This document shows positions 7,237-14,280 of a stretch of 15,478 nt of DNA, in pieces. The notes beneath the pieces were generated by a model. That model saw only the letters and a list, made by a program, of their open reading frames with translations. It was not told the origin of the DNA and made no database searches. Position 1 is the first letter of the stretch, and each line of letters starts with the position of its first letter. The position numbers were made by a program, and so were the translations under genes. This DNA comes from Clostridiales bacterium (GTDB lineage: Bacteria > Bacillota > Clostridia > Oscillospirales > Acutalibacteraceae): the NCBI GenBank assembly GCA_012728445.1, contig JAAYFA010000226.1:1-15478 (forward strand), given 5' to 3'.

Positions 7237-8118
7237 ATGACACATCTTGAAAACCTTGAAAGTAAGAGTATTCATATTCTGCGGGAAGCTTACAACCGCT
7301 TTGGCAACCTGTGCATGCTGTGGTCTATCGGTAAGGATTCGACCGTAATGCTCAGCCTTGCCCGCAAGGCGTTTTTTGGCCACGTACCGTTCCCGTTGGT
7401 ACATATTGACACGCATTATAAAATCCCCGAAATGATCACCTACCGCGACAACCTTGCCAGAGAGTGGCACCTCGATATGGTGTACGGTGAAAACGCTGCC
7501 GCGCTTCGGGACAAACAAACTTTCTTCGACGGCAACGCCACGCGCATTGAATGCTGCAAAAACTTGAAAACCGAGGCACTGCGTAACACCCTTTCCGGCG
7601 AATGGCCGCGGTACAGAATGGACCACAGCACCGGCGAATATAAAGTGGACAAAAATACCGAACCCTACACCGGCGTGATCGGCGGCATACGCGCAGATGA
7701 GGAAGGCAGCCGATCCAAAGAACGTTATTTTTCCCCACGGGATAAGAACAACGACTGGGATGTGGGCGACCAACCACCGGAATTTTGGGGGCAGTACAAA
7801 ACCGACTTTAAACCCGGCACGCACGTTCGCATCCATCCGCTACTGGACTGGACGGAACTTGATGTATGGGAATATATCCGCCAAGAAGACGTGCCTGTTG
7901 TCCCCCTTTATTTTAACCAGGGCGACGGCAAACGTTACCGTTCATTGGGTTGCTGGCCGTGCACCATCCCGGTGGACAGCGACGCCCGCAACTTTGACGA
8001 AATTATTGAAGAATTAAAGACAGGCAAATTTGCCAACATTGCCGAGCGATCGGGCAGAGCGCAGGACAAAGAAGACGGTGGCGGTTTGGAGGAATTACGT
8101 AAAGATGGATATATGTAA
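7237..8118 (+). CDS. cysD: Sulfate adenylyltransferase subunit 2 (ATP sulfurylase small subunit)
   Basis: This 293-residue subunit carries out adenylation of sulfate by ATP to give APS and pyrophosphate, driven by the GTPase subunit CysN. The PP-loop SIGKDST is at residues 30-36. Downstream motifs GGIRADEEGSRSKERYFSPRD and RSLGCWPCT, with the closing segment ERSGRAQDKEDGG and GYM, identify CysD rather than the related PAPS reductase CysH. I start at ATG 7237 (MTHLENLES, the usual family N terminus). AGGAGG at 7219-7224 is 12 bases away, a little long; TTG 7228 is only 3 bases from it and adds residues the family lacks. The stop overlaps the start of cysN by 14 bases, consistent with coupled translation of the two subunits. 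Confidence 0.94.
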   Translation: MTHLENLESKSIHILREAYNRFGNLCMLWSIGKDSTVMLSLARKAFFGHVPFPLVHIDTHYKIPEMITYRDNLAREWHLDMVYGENAAALRDKQTFFDGNATRIECCKNLKTEALRNTLSGEWPRYRMDHSTGEYKVDKNTEPYTGVIGGIRADEEGSRSKERYFSPRDKNNDWDVGDQPPEFWGQYKTDFKPGTHVRIHPLLDWTELDVWEYIRQEDVPVVPLYFNQGDGKRYRSLGCWPCTIPVDSDARNFDEIIEELKTGKFANIAERSGRAQDKEDGGGLEELRKDGYM

Positions 8119-9916
8119 AAACAGTCTAACGCATGAACACAAGGAAATGAACATTGTCATCGTCGGCCATGTGGACCACGGCAAAAGCACCGTCATCGGC
8201 CGGTTACTGGCGGATACCGGCACACTGCCCGAAGGCAAATTAGATGCGATACGGGAGCTTTGCAGGCGGACCTCGAAGCCCTTTGAGTATGCTTTTTTGC
8301 TGGACGCTTTAAAAGACGAACGCGCGCAAGGCATTACCATTGACGTTGCACGCAGCTTTTTTAAAACAGAAAAACGCAAGTACATCATCATCGACGCACC
8401 CGGGCACATAGAATTTTTAAAAAATATGATTACCGGCGCGTCCCGCGCAGAGGCGGCCCTGCTGGTCATTGACGCACACGAGGGGATAAAGGAAAATTCG
8501 CGGCGGCATGGCTATATGCTGTCCATGCTTGGGATTAAACAGGTCGCTGTACTGATTAATAAACTGGACTTAATTCATGAGAGCGAACGAGAAGGCGTTT
8601 ATAAAAGTATTACCGCCGAATATGGTGCGTTCTTGCAACAAATCGAGCTCAAGCCTTCTTGCTTCATCCCCATTTCCGCTGCAAAAGGCTATAACATTGC
8701 CGAAAAAACCGGGAATATGAGTTGGTACACAGGCCCGACGGTGCTCGAAGCGCTCGACAATTTTACCGAGGTCCTGCCGCTCAACGATCTACCATTTCGC
8801 ATGTGGGTACAGGATACTTATAAATTCACCGCTCAAAACGACCGACGCCGTATTGTTGCGGGCACCGTTTCCTCCGGCAAACTTACCGTCGGCGACGAAA
8901 TCATCTTTTTACCCTCCGGCAAAAAGACTTTCGTCAAGTCTATCGAAACATTTAACGAAGCCCCAAAGAACGCTGTGGGCACCGGTTACGCCACGGGCTT
9001 TTGCATGACAGAACAGATTTATGCAAAGCGCGGCGAACTCATCAGCATCATCGGGCAGAATAGCCCACTTACAGGCAACCGCTTCAAAGCATCCGTCTTT
9101 TGGTTAGGCAAGGAACCGCTAACACCGGACAAAAGCTATAAGATAAAAATCGGTTCCGCACAGGTTGGATGCTGCCTGGAAGCCGTCACGGGTGTGCTCA
9201 ACGCCGCGACACTCGAGGGAATTGAACAGTCTTTTGTCGAGCGGCACGAGGTTGCACAGTGTGTCTTCCGCCTGGACAGACCACTGGCCTTTGACTTAGC
9301 CGGGCAATTCGAAGAAACGGTCCGCTTTGTCCTCATCGACGGGTATGAAATTGCCGGTGGCGGGATTATAACAGATTTAGCGGATGATACGGATTTGGGC
9401 AAAAACCTCGTCCGCCGCGATATTAAATGGCTAAAAAGCAGCATCAGCCGTGAGGAACGTGAATGTTACTACAAACAAAAGGCACAGTTGGTTGTTTTAA
9501 CCGGCAAGACGCAAACGGATAAAAAGAGCATCGCGATAGACCTTGAAAAAAAACTGCTTGAAAGCGGAAAAATAGCCTACTACCTTGGCATCGGTAATCT
9601 GCTTTACGGCGTGGATGCCGATATCAAAAGTGAAGATTCGCTCAACACGCCGGAAGAGCGGCAGGAACATATCCGCCGACTTGGCGAAGTGGCGAACATT
9701 ATGCTGGATGCGGGCAACATACTCATTGTTACGGCAAGCGAACTGGGTTCCGGTGAACTTGACACCCTGCGGCAAATTATCACGACGGACCATATCTTAA
9801 CCGTATGGGTAGGCCCCGCCGTCAACCGTATCCGCGATTTTGATTTGAGCCTTGATGATGGAGATACGGATGTTGCGGGAGAATTGTTTAAGGCGATTAC
9901 CGAAACCCCGGAATAG
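8105..9916 (+). CDS. cysN: Sulfate adenylyltransferase subunit 1 (GTPase) with a degenerate C-terminal APS-kinase-like domain
   Basis: This is a 603-residue elongation-factor-like GTPase. G1 is GHVDHGKST (21-29), the switch region holds ERAQGITID (72-80), G3 is DAPG (97-100) and G4 is NKLD (152-155). EF-Tu-like beta domains follow to about residue 450. GTP hydrolysis drives APS synthesis by CysD. Residues about 458-603 align by eye to APS kinase (VVLTG, LEKKLLESGKIAYYL, YGVDADI, HIRRLGEVANIMLDAG), but the Walker A is GKTQTDKKS (467-475) in place of GLSGSGKST and the DGDN motif reads GIGN, so kinase activity should be lost. Catalysis is presumably supplied by the separate CysC domain two genes upstream. 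I start at ATG 8105, where GGAGG lies 12 bases upstream; the frame runs back to 8030 inside cysD, and ATG 8147 is another option. Confidence 0.92.
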   Translation: MDICKNSLTHEHKEMNIVIVGHVDHGKSTVIGRLLADTGTLPEGKLDAIRELCRRTSKPFEYAFLLDALKDERAQGITIDVARSFFKTEKRKYIIIDAPGHIEFLKNMITGASRAEAALLVIDAHEGIKENSRRHGYMLSMLGIKQVAVLINKLDLIHESEREGVYKSITAEYGAFLQQIELKPSCFIPISAAKGYNIAEKTGNMSWYTGPTVLEALDNFTEVLPLNDLPFRMWVQDTYKFTAQNDRRRIVAGTVSSGKLTVGDEIIFLPSGKKTFVKSIETFNEAPKNAVGTGYATGFCMTEQIYAKRGELISIIGQNSPLTGNRFKASVFWLGKEPLTPDKSYKIKIGSAQVGCCLEAVTGVLNAATLEGIEQSFVERHEVAQCVFRLDRPLAFDLAGQFEETVRFVLIDGYEIAGGGIITDLADDTDLGKNLVRRDIKWLKSSISREERECYYKQKAQLVVLTGKTQTDKKSIAIDLEKKLLESGKIAYYLGIGNLLYGVDADIKSEDSLNTPEERQEHIRRLGEVANIMLDAGNILIVTASELGSGELDTLRQIITTDHILTVWVGPAVNRIRDFDLSLDDGDTDVAGELFKAITETPE

Positions 9917-10006
9917 TGCAGGTTGCTTGTTAGCACGCGGCACAAAAACCCATAAATCAAAGGTTTTTGCTTGCGTTTTAACAGGTTTTATAATCGGGAT
10001 TAGTAT

Positions 10007-10047
10007 AAACGACGATGTGGAGATTTAACCTCCGCATCGTCGTTTTT
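10007..10047 (+). terminator. Rho-independent terminator after cysN
   Basis: A 16-bp stem (10007-10022 with 10030-10045, one G-U pair) encloses a 7-base loop ATTTAAC and runs into five T bases at 10043-10047. It lies 90 bases after the cysN stop. The opposite strand ends in only TTTATAC, so it mainly ends the PAPS operon, though weak action on the convergent oxidoreductase gene is possible. Confidence 0.85.
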
Positions 10048-10088
10048 GATTTTATATTATAATGTATACGCGATTGCTGACAAGAAAT

Positions 10089-11144
10089 TTAAATTTCATA
10101 AACCCGCTCGTCATCAATGCGTACCTTGGCTCCTTCCCGCGCGGAAAGGTAGCATGCGAGCACCATCCGTAAGGAATCTCTTGCCTCTTCTGCAGAACAG
10201 AGCGAAGGACGCAGTCCGTTTAAAAAATCTGCTAACGGTTTCGCCTGATCTTTGATACGGTTCCATTGACCGGCCGGCAAGGGCGTTTTGCTCAGCCGCC
10301 AGTTGTCGTCCCCTTCCACAAACCACTTCAGCGCCGGCTGATTTTCGTGGGGAAGCCTTGTGGCGGGACCGTCGCCGCCGTACTGTTGCAGGGCGCCATG
10401 TTCAAAATAGCCCTCGGATGTAATTTCCGCCGCCGCGCAGCAGGAGGAAAACATCATTTCAACAATCAAACCGTTTTGGTATTTAAACAAAGCAAGACCC
10501 GTGTCGTTTTTCACCTCGGGCTGATGCATGGTGGACAGTTCACAACTGACGGTTTCCGGTACACCAAAGAGAGAACAGAGCCAGTCAACCGCATGGGCAC
10601 TGTCATCGGCAAAAATATCTCTGTTCAGCTTTTCGTCCGTGTGCCACATATTTTTAAAGTCGGGGTTGTTGTGCATCCCAAGACAATGGCGACGGCGGAA
10701 AAAATATGGTTTGCCCATTGTACCGCTGTCAATCAGTTCTTTAATTTCAAGATTAACGGGGTCTACGCGCATCTGCCAGGCAAGGGTAAACGGTACTTTG
10801 TTTTGCTTGACCGCATCCACAATTGAGTCCGCCTGAGCAAGGGTTAAGGCCATGGGCTTGTATAAAATAACCTGTTTTTTTGCGTTTGCCGCCATAGCCG
10901 CAAGCGAAGCGTGGTAGGCCGTTTCAGCCGTAATGATAACGGCATCGATGTCCGCTCGTGTAACGAGCTCTTCGGCAGACGCCGCTTCTTCCAAAGCAAA
11001 ATCAGCGCAGCTTTTTTTGCGGCGTGTTTCGTCATGGTCCCAGCCGCATACAAGCTGAACGCCGTATTCGGGATGCTTTAGCCATTCCCCGGCAATCGCT
11101 GCAATATGCCCGTGGGCAAAGCCAAGAATTCCTATATTAACCAT
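10089..11144 (-). CDS. Gfo/Idh/MocA family oxidoreductase
   Basis: This 351-residue protein is an NAD(P)-dependent sugar or cyclitol dehydrogenase-family member. The N-terminal Rossmann fold begins IGILGFAHGH (residues 4-13). The conserved EKP motif reads YKP (95-97), keeping the lysine but losing the glutamate. The C-terminal half has DSAHAVDWLCSLFG, the region of the catalytic histidine. The start is ATG 11144, preceded by GGGGAG (11155-11160); a GTG at 11174 adds ten residues but ignores this site. The gene lies 30 bases after glutamate dehydrogenase and is likely co-transcribed. Substrate unknown; the isomerase and hydrolase across the next promoter region are also typical of sugar catabolism. 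Confidence 0.87.
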   Translation of the reverse strand: MVNIGILGFAHGHIAAIAGEWLKHPEYGVQLVCGWDHDETRRKKSCADFALEEAASAEELVTRADIDAVIITAETAYHASLAAMAANAKKQVILYKPMALTLAQADSIVDAVKQNKVPFTLAWQMRVDPVNLEIKELIDSGTMGKPYFFRRRHCLGMHNNPDFKNMWHTDEKLNRDIFADDSAHAVDWLCSLFGVPETVSCELSTMHQPEVKNDTGLALFKYQNGLIVEMMFSSCCAAAEITSEGYFEHGALQQYGGDGPATRLPHENQPALKWFVEGDDNWRLSKTPLPAGQWNRIKDQAKPLADFLNGLRPSLCSAEEARDSLRMVLACYLSAREGAKVRIDDERVYEI

Positions 11145-11174
11145 ATATTTGATACTCCCCGAGTCGAAATTCAC

Positions 11175-12428
11175 TTACGGGAAAAACCCACGGATTTTCT
11201 TTGCGGCTACAAGTCTTTCTATGGCAAGCATATAAGCGCCAACACGCAGGGTCGTGTCGTTTTTTTCCTTCATGCCGAGCACTTCGTTGAAGGATCTCAC
11301 CATAATTTTTTCGAGGGAACTGTTCACCTTATTCAAATCCCAAATCTGTCCGTTGATGTTTTGTACCCACTCAAAGTAGGAAACGACAACGCCACCGGCA
11401 TTGGCCAAAATATCGGGCACAACGATAATGCCTTTTTCGTTGAATATTTCATCCGCTTCCACAGCGGTGGGGCCATTGGCAGCCTCGATGATAATTTTGG
11501 CTTTTACATCGTTGGCATTTTCGGCAGTCAGCTGGTTTTCCATCGTGGCGGGGATGAGTATATCACACTGCGTGGTAAGAATATCACTGTTTTCAAGCTT
11601 CACAACACCCGGTGCCTCATAGCTGCCAAGCGCACCGCCTTGCTCCATATATGCCTGAATGGCGGGAATATCAAGCCCCGCATCCGCACGGATGCCGCCT
11701 GTTATATCGGCAACGGCGACAATCTTGAACCCTTCCTTATAAAGCAACCTGGCGGCAGTGCCGCCGACATTGCCCATGCCTTGAATAGAAACGGTAAGTT
11801 GCTTTGGGGAAAGGCCCAAATACTTAATAATCTCTCGCGTAACAATCCGCACACCGCGGCCGGTCGCTTGCACCCTGCCCAAAGAGCCTCCGATTTCAAG
11901 CGGCTTGCCGGTAACCACACCGGGTACGTTAACGCCTTTTACCATGCTGTAAGTGTCCATCACCCAACCCATAATTTCGGGCGTGGTGTTGACATCCGGT
12001 GCCAAAATATCTTCTTGCGGGCCGATTATTGGCATGATGGACGCCGTATAGCGACGGGTCATACGTTCCAGTTCTTTTTTTGTGAGTTTGCGGGGATCTA
12101 CTTTTATGCCGCCTTTTGCCCCGCCGTAGGGAATATTCACAACTGCACATTTGAATGACATCCATGCGGCCAGCGCCTTCACTTCGTTCATATCAACATC
12201 TTGATGATAGCGAATGCCGCCTTTGCAGGGACCGCGCACGCTCGAGTGCTGAATACGGTAGCCTTCAAATACCCGCACGCTGCCGTCGTCCATCTCAATA
12301 GGAATGGATACCTGCAGAATGCGTTCCGGATACTTCAATGTTCTGTAATCGTTTTTGTTTAACCCAAGCAGACCTGCCGCGCGCTCAAGAATCAACAACA
12401 TATTTTCATAAGGATTATACTCTGCCAT
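11175..12428 (-). CDS. gdh: Glutamate dehydrogenase (Glu/Leu/Phe/Val dehydrogenase family)
   Basis: This 417-residue enzyme has the length of the catabolic hexameric type found in Bacillus (RocG/GudB) and clostridia. It interconverts glutamate and 2-oxoglutarate plus ammonia. Substrate and catalytic lysines are visible at K69 (GPCKGGIRY), K93 (SFKCAV) and K105 (PYGGAKGGI). The dinucleotide-binding loop GMGNVGGTAARLL lies in the second half, and SYFEWVQN is the typical glutamate-type segment near residue 350. The cofactor, NAD or NADP, cannot be decided by eye. ATG 12428 follows GAGAGGGA with about eight bases between. It lies 72 bases after the PHP gene and may be read with it or have its own promoter. 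A long open frame on the opposite strand here is a coding shadow. Confidence 0.95.
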   Translation of the reverse strand: MAEYNPYENMLLILERAAGLLGLNKNDYRTLKYPERILQVSIPIEMDDGSVRVFEGYRIQHSSVRGPCKGGIRYHQDVDMNEVKALAAWMSFKCAVVNIPYGGAKGGIKVDPRKLTKKELERMTRRYTASIMPIIGPQEDILAPDVNTTPEIMGWVMDTYSMVKGVNVPGVVTGKPLEIGGSLGRVQATGRGVRIVTREIIKYLGLSPKQLTVSIQGMGNVGGTAARLLYKEGFKIVAVADITGGIRADAGLDIPAIQAYMEQGGALGSYEAPGVVKLENSDILTTQCDILIPATMENQLTAENANDVKAKIIIEAANGPTAVEADEIFNEKGIIVVPDILANAGGVVVSYFEWVQNINGQIWDLNKVNSSLEKIMVRSFNEVLGMKEKNDTTLRVGAYMLAIERLVAAKKIRGFFP

Positions 12429-12500
12429 TTAAAAATTCCCTCTCTTTTCCTTGTGTTTTGTGCCGTGTTTATTCACGCGGCATTAAAAATAATCGGATAA

Positions 12501-13175
12501 TCAGTCAGCCTTCATCAGGGAATACCGTTCCCCCTTAAGCTCTTTAACCAACTGCTTGCTGTCTTTGACATCTTGTTCAAAAATTACACCGCCCCTCGCA
12601 AGGTGATGAATGGTGTGAAAATCCGAACCCGAAATTTTTTTCAGCTTAAATTTTTCCGCCCATACTTCTGCCATCTCGTTTCTGTCTGCGTTTGTGCCGC
12701 CGTTGTAAACCTCAATACCATATAGCTTTTTGGGGTCGGTAACAGACATATCGTTGCGGAACGGGTGCGCTTGGTAAACGATGGCATCTGCGGGGAGTAT
12801 TTTCAGAAAGCTGTCAAGATTCAGGGTGTTCAGCAAGGGCGAATTGTACAAAAAGTCTTCGTCCACGCCGTAGACAAGGTAATCGTTGATGGTCCCATCA
12901 AAGCGCAGTTCAAGCCCCATGAGCACTGTCATGCCCATATCGTCCCCTGTCGCTTTCGCCGTTTTGTAGCCCTTCAGGTAATAATCGATAATGCCGTCGT
13001 GGCCGCAACCGGCCAGTTCGTCTTTGTACCACTCGAGTGACAGCCCGAAAAAGTGATTGGTAATAACAATTCCGTCATAACCGGCACCCTTGTATGCTTT
13101 TACAATTTCGTCTGCCGTCATATTGACGCAAATATCGTTTTCTTTTGTATGCGTATGCAACTCAAATTTCATCAT
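12501..13175 (-). CDS. PHP-domain metal-dependent phosphoesterase
   Basis: This 224-residue protein starts MMKFELHTHTKEND; the HTHTKEND segment is PHP motif I (HxH). ITNHFF near residue 40 is motif II, YQAHPFRN near 155 supplies a later histidine and SGSDFHTIHH near 190 the closing metal ligands. PHP proteins are trinuclear-metal phosphoesterases such as histidinol phosphatase or nucleoside 3',5'-bisphosphate phosphatase; small ones like this are mostly uncharacterised. The start is ATG 13175 (or ATG 13172), with AAGGATAAGG seven bases upstream. A good promoter lies about 85 bases upstream. Since some PHP enzymes act on 3'-phosphoadenosine nucleotides, a role in PAP turnover is possible but not supported by its position away from the cys genes. 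Confidence 0.87.
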   Translation of the reverse strand: MMKFELHTHTKENDICVNMTADEIVKAYKGAGYDGIVITNHFFGLSLEWYKDELAGCGHDGIIDYYLKGYKTAKATGDDMGMTVLMGLELRFDGTINDYLVYGVDEDFLYNSPLLNTLNLDSFLKILPADAIVYQAHPFRNDMSVTDPKKLYGIEVYNGGTNADRNEMAEVWAEKFKLKKISGSDFHTIHHLARGGVIFEQDVKDSKQLVKELKGERYSLMKAD

Positions 13176-13259
13176 CCGAAAACCTTATCCTTTTTTCTTC
13201 CATTGGCACAAAAGCTTGTTTTTGCTATGTTCCTTGCCCTTATCTGAAGCATACGAAAG

Positions 13260-13288
13260 ATTATAATACAATACCACACGTAATTCAA
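13260..13288 (-). promoter_or_regulatory. Sigma-A-like promoter of the PHP phosphoesterase gene
   Basis: On the minus strand, -35 TTGAAT (13288-13283) and a perfect -10 TATAAT (13265-13260) are separated by 17 bases. It would drive the PHP gene and perhaps glutamate dehydrogenase and the oxidoreductase. Confidence 0.7.
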
Positions 13289-13310
13289 GACAATTTTATA
13301 ATATTTCTTG

Positions 13311-13352
13311 TTGCAATTCGTAATATATCTTCTTGCAATTCGTAATATATCT
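13311..13352. repeat. Two tandem copies of a 20-bp repeat upstream of the isomerase promoter
   Basis: TTGCAATTCGTAATATATCT occurs without mismatch at 13311-13330 and 13333-13352, a 22-bp period, close to two helical turns. It ends 10 bases before the -35 box at 13363. The position and spacing suggest binding sites for a dimeric activator; no matching regulator gene is in the window. Confidence 0.75.
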
Positions 13353-13362
13353 CTTTCAAGTG

Positions 13363-13391
13363 TTGATTATCCAGAAAGCGTATGATAGTAT
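13363..13391 (+). promoter_or_regulatory. Sigma-A-like promoter of the isomerase/hydrolase operon
   Basis: -35 TTGATT (13363-13368) and -10 TAGTAT (13386-13391) have a 17-base spacer. The weak -10 and the repeats just upstream fit an activated promoter. Start predicted near 13398. Confidence 0.55.
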
Positions 13392-13440
13392 ATTCTTGAA
13401 TTTAGTGTTGCGGAACACCGTGAGAGAAAGGAATTATAAT

Positions 13441-14238
13441 ATGATACAACTTGGAGTCAACAGCGTTCTTTTCAAGTCTTTCAGCTTTCGTGAAGCTGCC
13501 GAGGCCATTCACCGTTGCGGTTATGACGGGGTAGAGATTTCCGCTATTGAGGGTATGTGCGAACACCTCAACCTGAGCAAATGGAAAACGCAAAAAACGG
13601 AGCTTCTTTCTATTATTGAAGCCTACGATTTGGTTTTCCTTTCATCCGAAGTAGCCTCTCGCGAGCGCGACAGATTACTCTTAGCCTATGAAGCGCTCGC
13701 TGAGCTTGGCATCCCCGTGGCCAATATCGGATCGGGTGGAAAATCGGGCGACGAAGAGAGCTTTAAAGAAGCCATGGAAGCCATCGCTGTGGGCGCCGCT
13801 GATGCGCTGAGCTTTGGTTTGACCTTGTGCGTCAAGGCGCATGTCGGCGCAGCCGTTCACAACACCGAAACCGCACTTCGTATGGTTGAAACCATCAATT
13901 CAAAGGGGCTCGGCGTGGATATGGACCCAAGCCACATCCATAGAGCCGGCGAAAACCCTGCGGTTGAACTACCGAAGGTTATATCCGCAATGAAGCACAT
14001 CCATATCCGCGACTGTAAGGGTCCGGGACCAAGCCCCGGTGATCCGCTGCTGCAAGCGTGCGGCAAGGGCGACATTGACCTTTTCGGATATTTTGACGCG
14101 ATGGTCAAGGCAGACTATAACGGACCTGTCAGCCTTGAAATTATCGGGCCGGATCAAAACATGCCCCAGGCAGTGAACATTGCGGCGGAAAGCTACGGAT
14201 ACATGAATGCAATTCTCAAGCAACTTGGCGCCAGATAA
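13441..14238 (+). CDS. Sugar phosphate isomerase/epimerase (xylose-isomerase-like TIM barrel)
   Basis: This 265-residue protein belongs to the AP-endonuclease-2 superfamily of TIM-barrel isomerases. It opens MIQLGVNSVLF with GYDGVEIS at about residues 27-34. Probable metal ligands are the histidine in KAHVGAAVHN, the Asp and His in GVDMDPSHIHRAG, the HIHIRD strand, and the glutamate in SLEIIG near the end. Members interconvert keto- and aldo-sugars or dehydrate inositol derivatives. The open frame runs back to 13333, but ATG 13441 has AAAGGA eight bases upstream and starts at the first barrel strand; the earlier start would lie before the predicted transcription start. It leads a likely two-gene operon with the hydrolase 42 bases downstream, consistent with breakdown of an ester-substituted sugar. 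Confidence 0.87.
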   Translation: MIQLGVNSVLFKSFSFREAAEAIHRCGYDGVEISAIEGMCEHLNLSKWKTQKTELLSIIEAYDLVFLSSEVASRERDRLLLAYEALAELGIPVANIGSGGKSGDEESFKEAMEAIAVGAADALSFGLTLCVKAHVGAAVHNTETALRMVETINSKGLGVDMDPSHIHRAGENPAVELPKVISAMKHIHIRDCKGPGPSPGDPLLQACGKGDIDLFGYFDAMVKADYNGPVSLEIIGPDQNMPQAVNIAAESYGYMNAILKQLGAR

Positions 14239-14280
14239 AGGCAATCATCATATCATATAGTATTGAAAGGAGCTTACCCC

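Noticed and set aside
7237..8118. CysH (PAPS reductase) instead of CysD
   Set aside because: Both share the PP-loop, but the RADEEGSRSKER and LGCWPCT motifs, the C-terminal segment and the overlap with cysN fit CysD; the CysH redox motif ECGLH is absent.
9943..9969. Inverted repeat CAAAAACC/GGTTTTTG after cysN as the operon terminator
   Set aside because: The 8-bp stem is AT-rich with an 11-base loop and no T run after it; the hairpin at 10007-10047 is far stronger.
11106..12158. 350-codon open frame on the plus strand opposite glutamate dehydrogenase
   Set aside because: It is antisense to a well-recognised gene, has no domain I know and no ribosome site; a frame shadow. The frame at 7165-7836 (minus) over cysD was rejected for the same reason.
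12461..12482. Hairpin TGCCGTG/CACGCGGCA between the PHP gene and glutamate dehydrogenase as a terminator
   Set aside because: The stem has a two-base bulge and is not followed by T bases on either strand, so termination is not supported.
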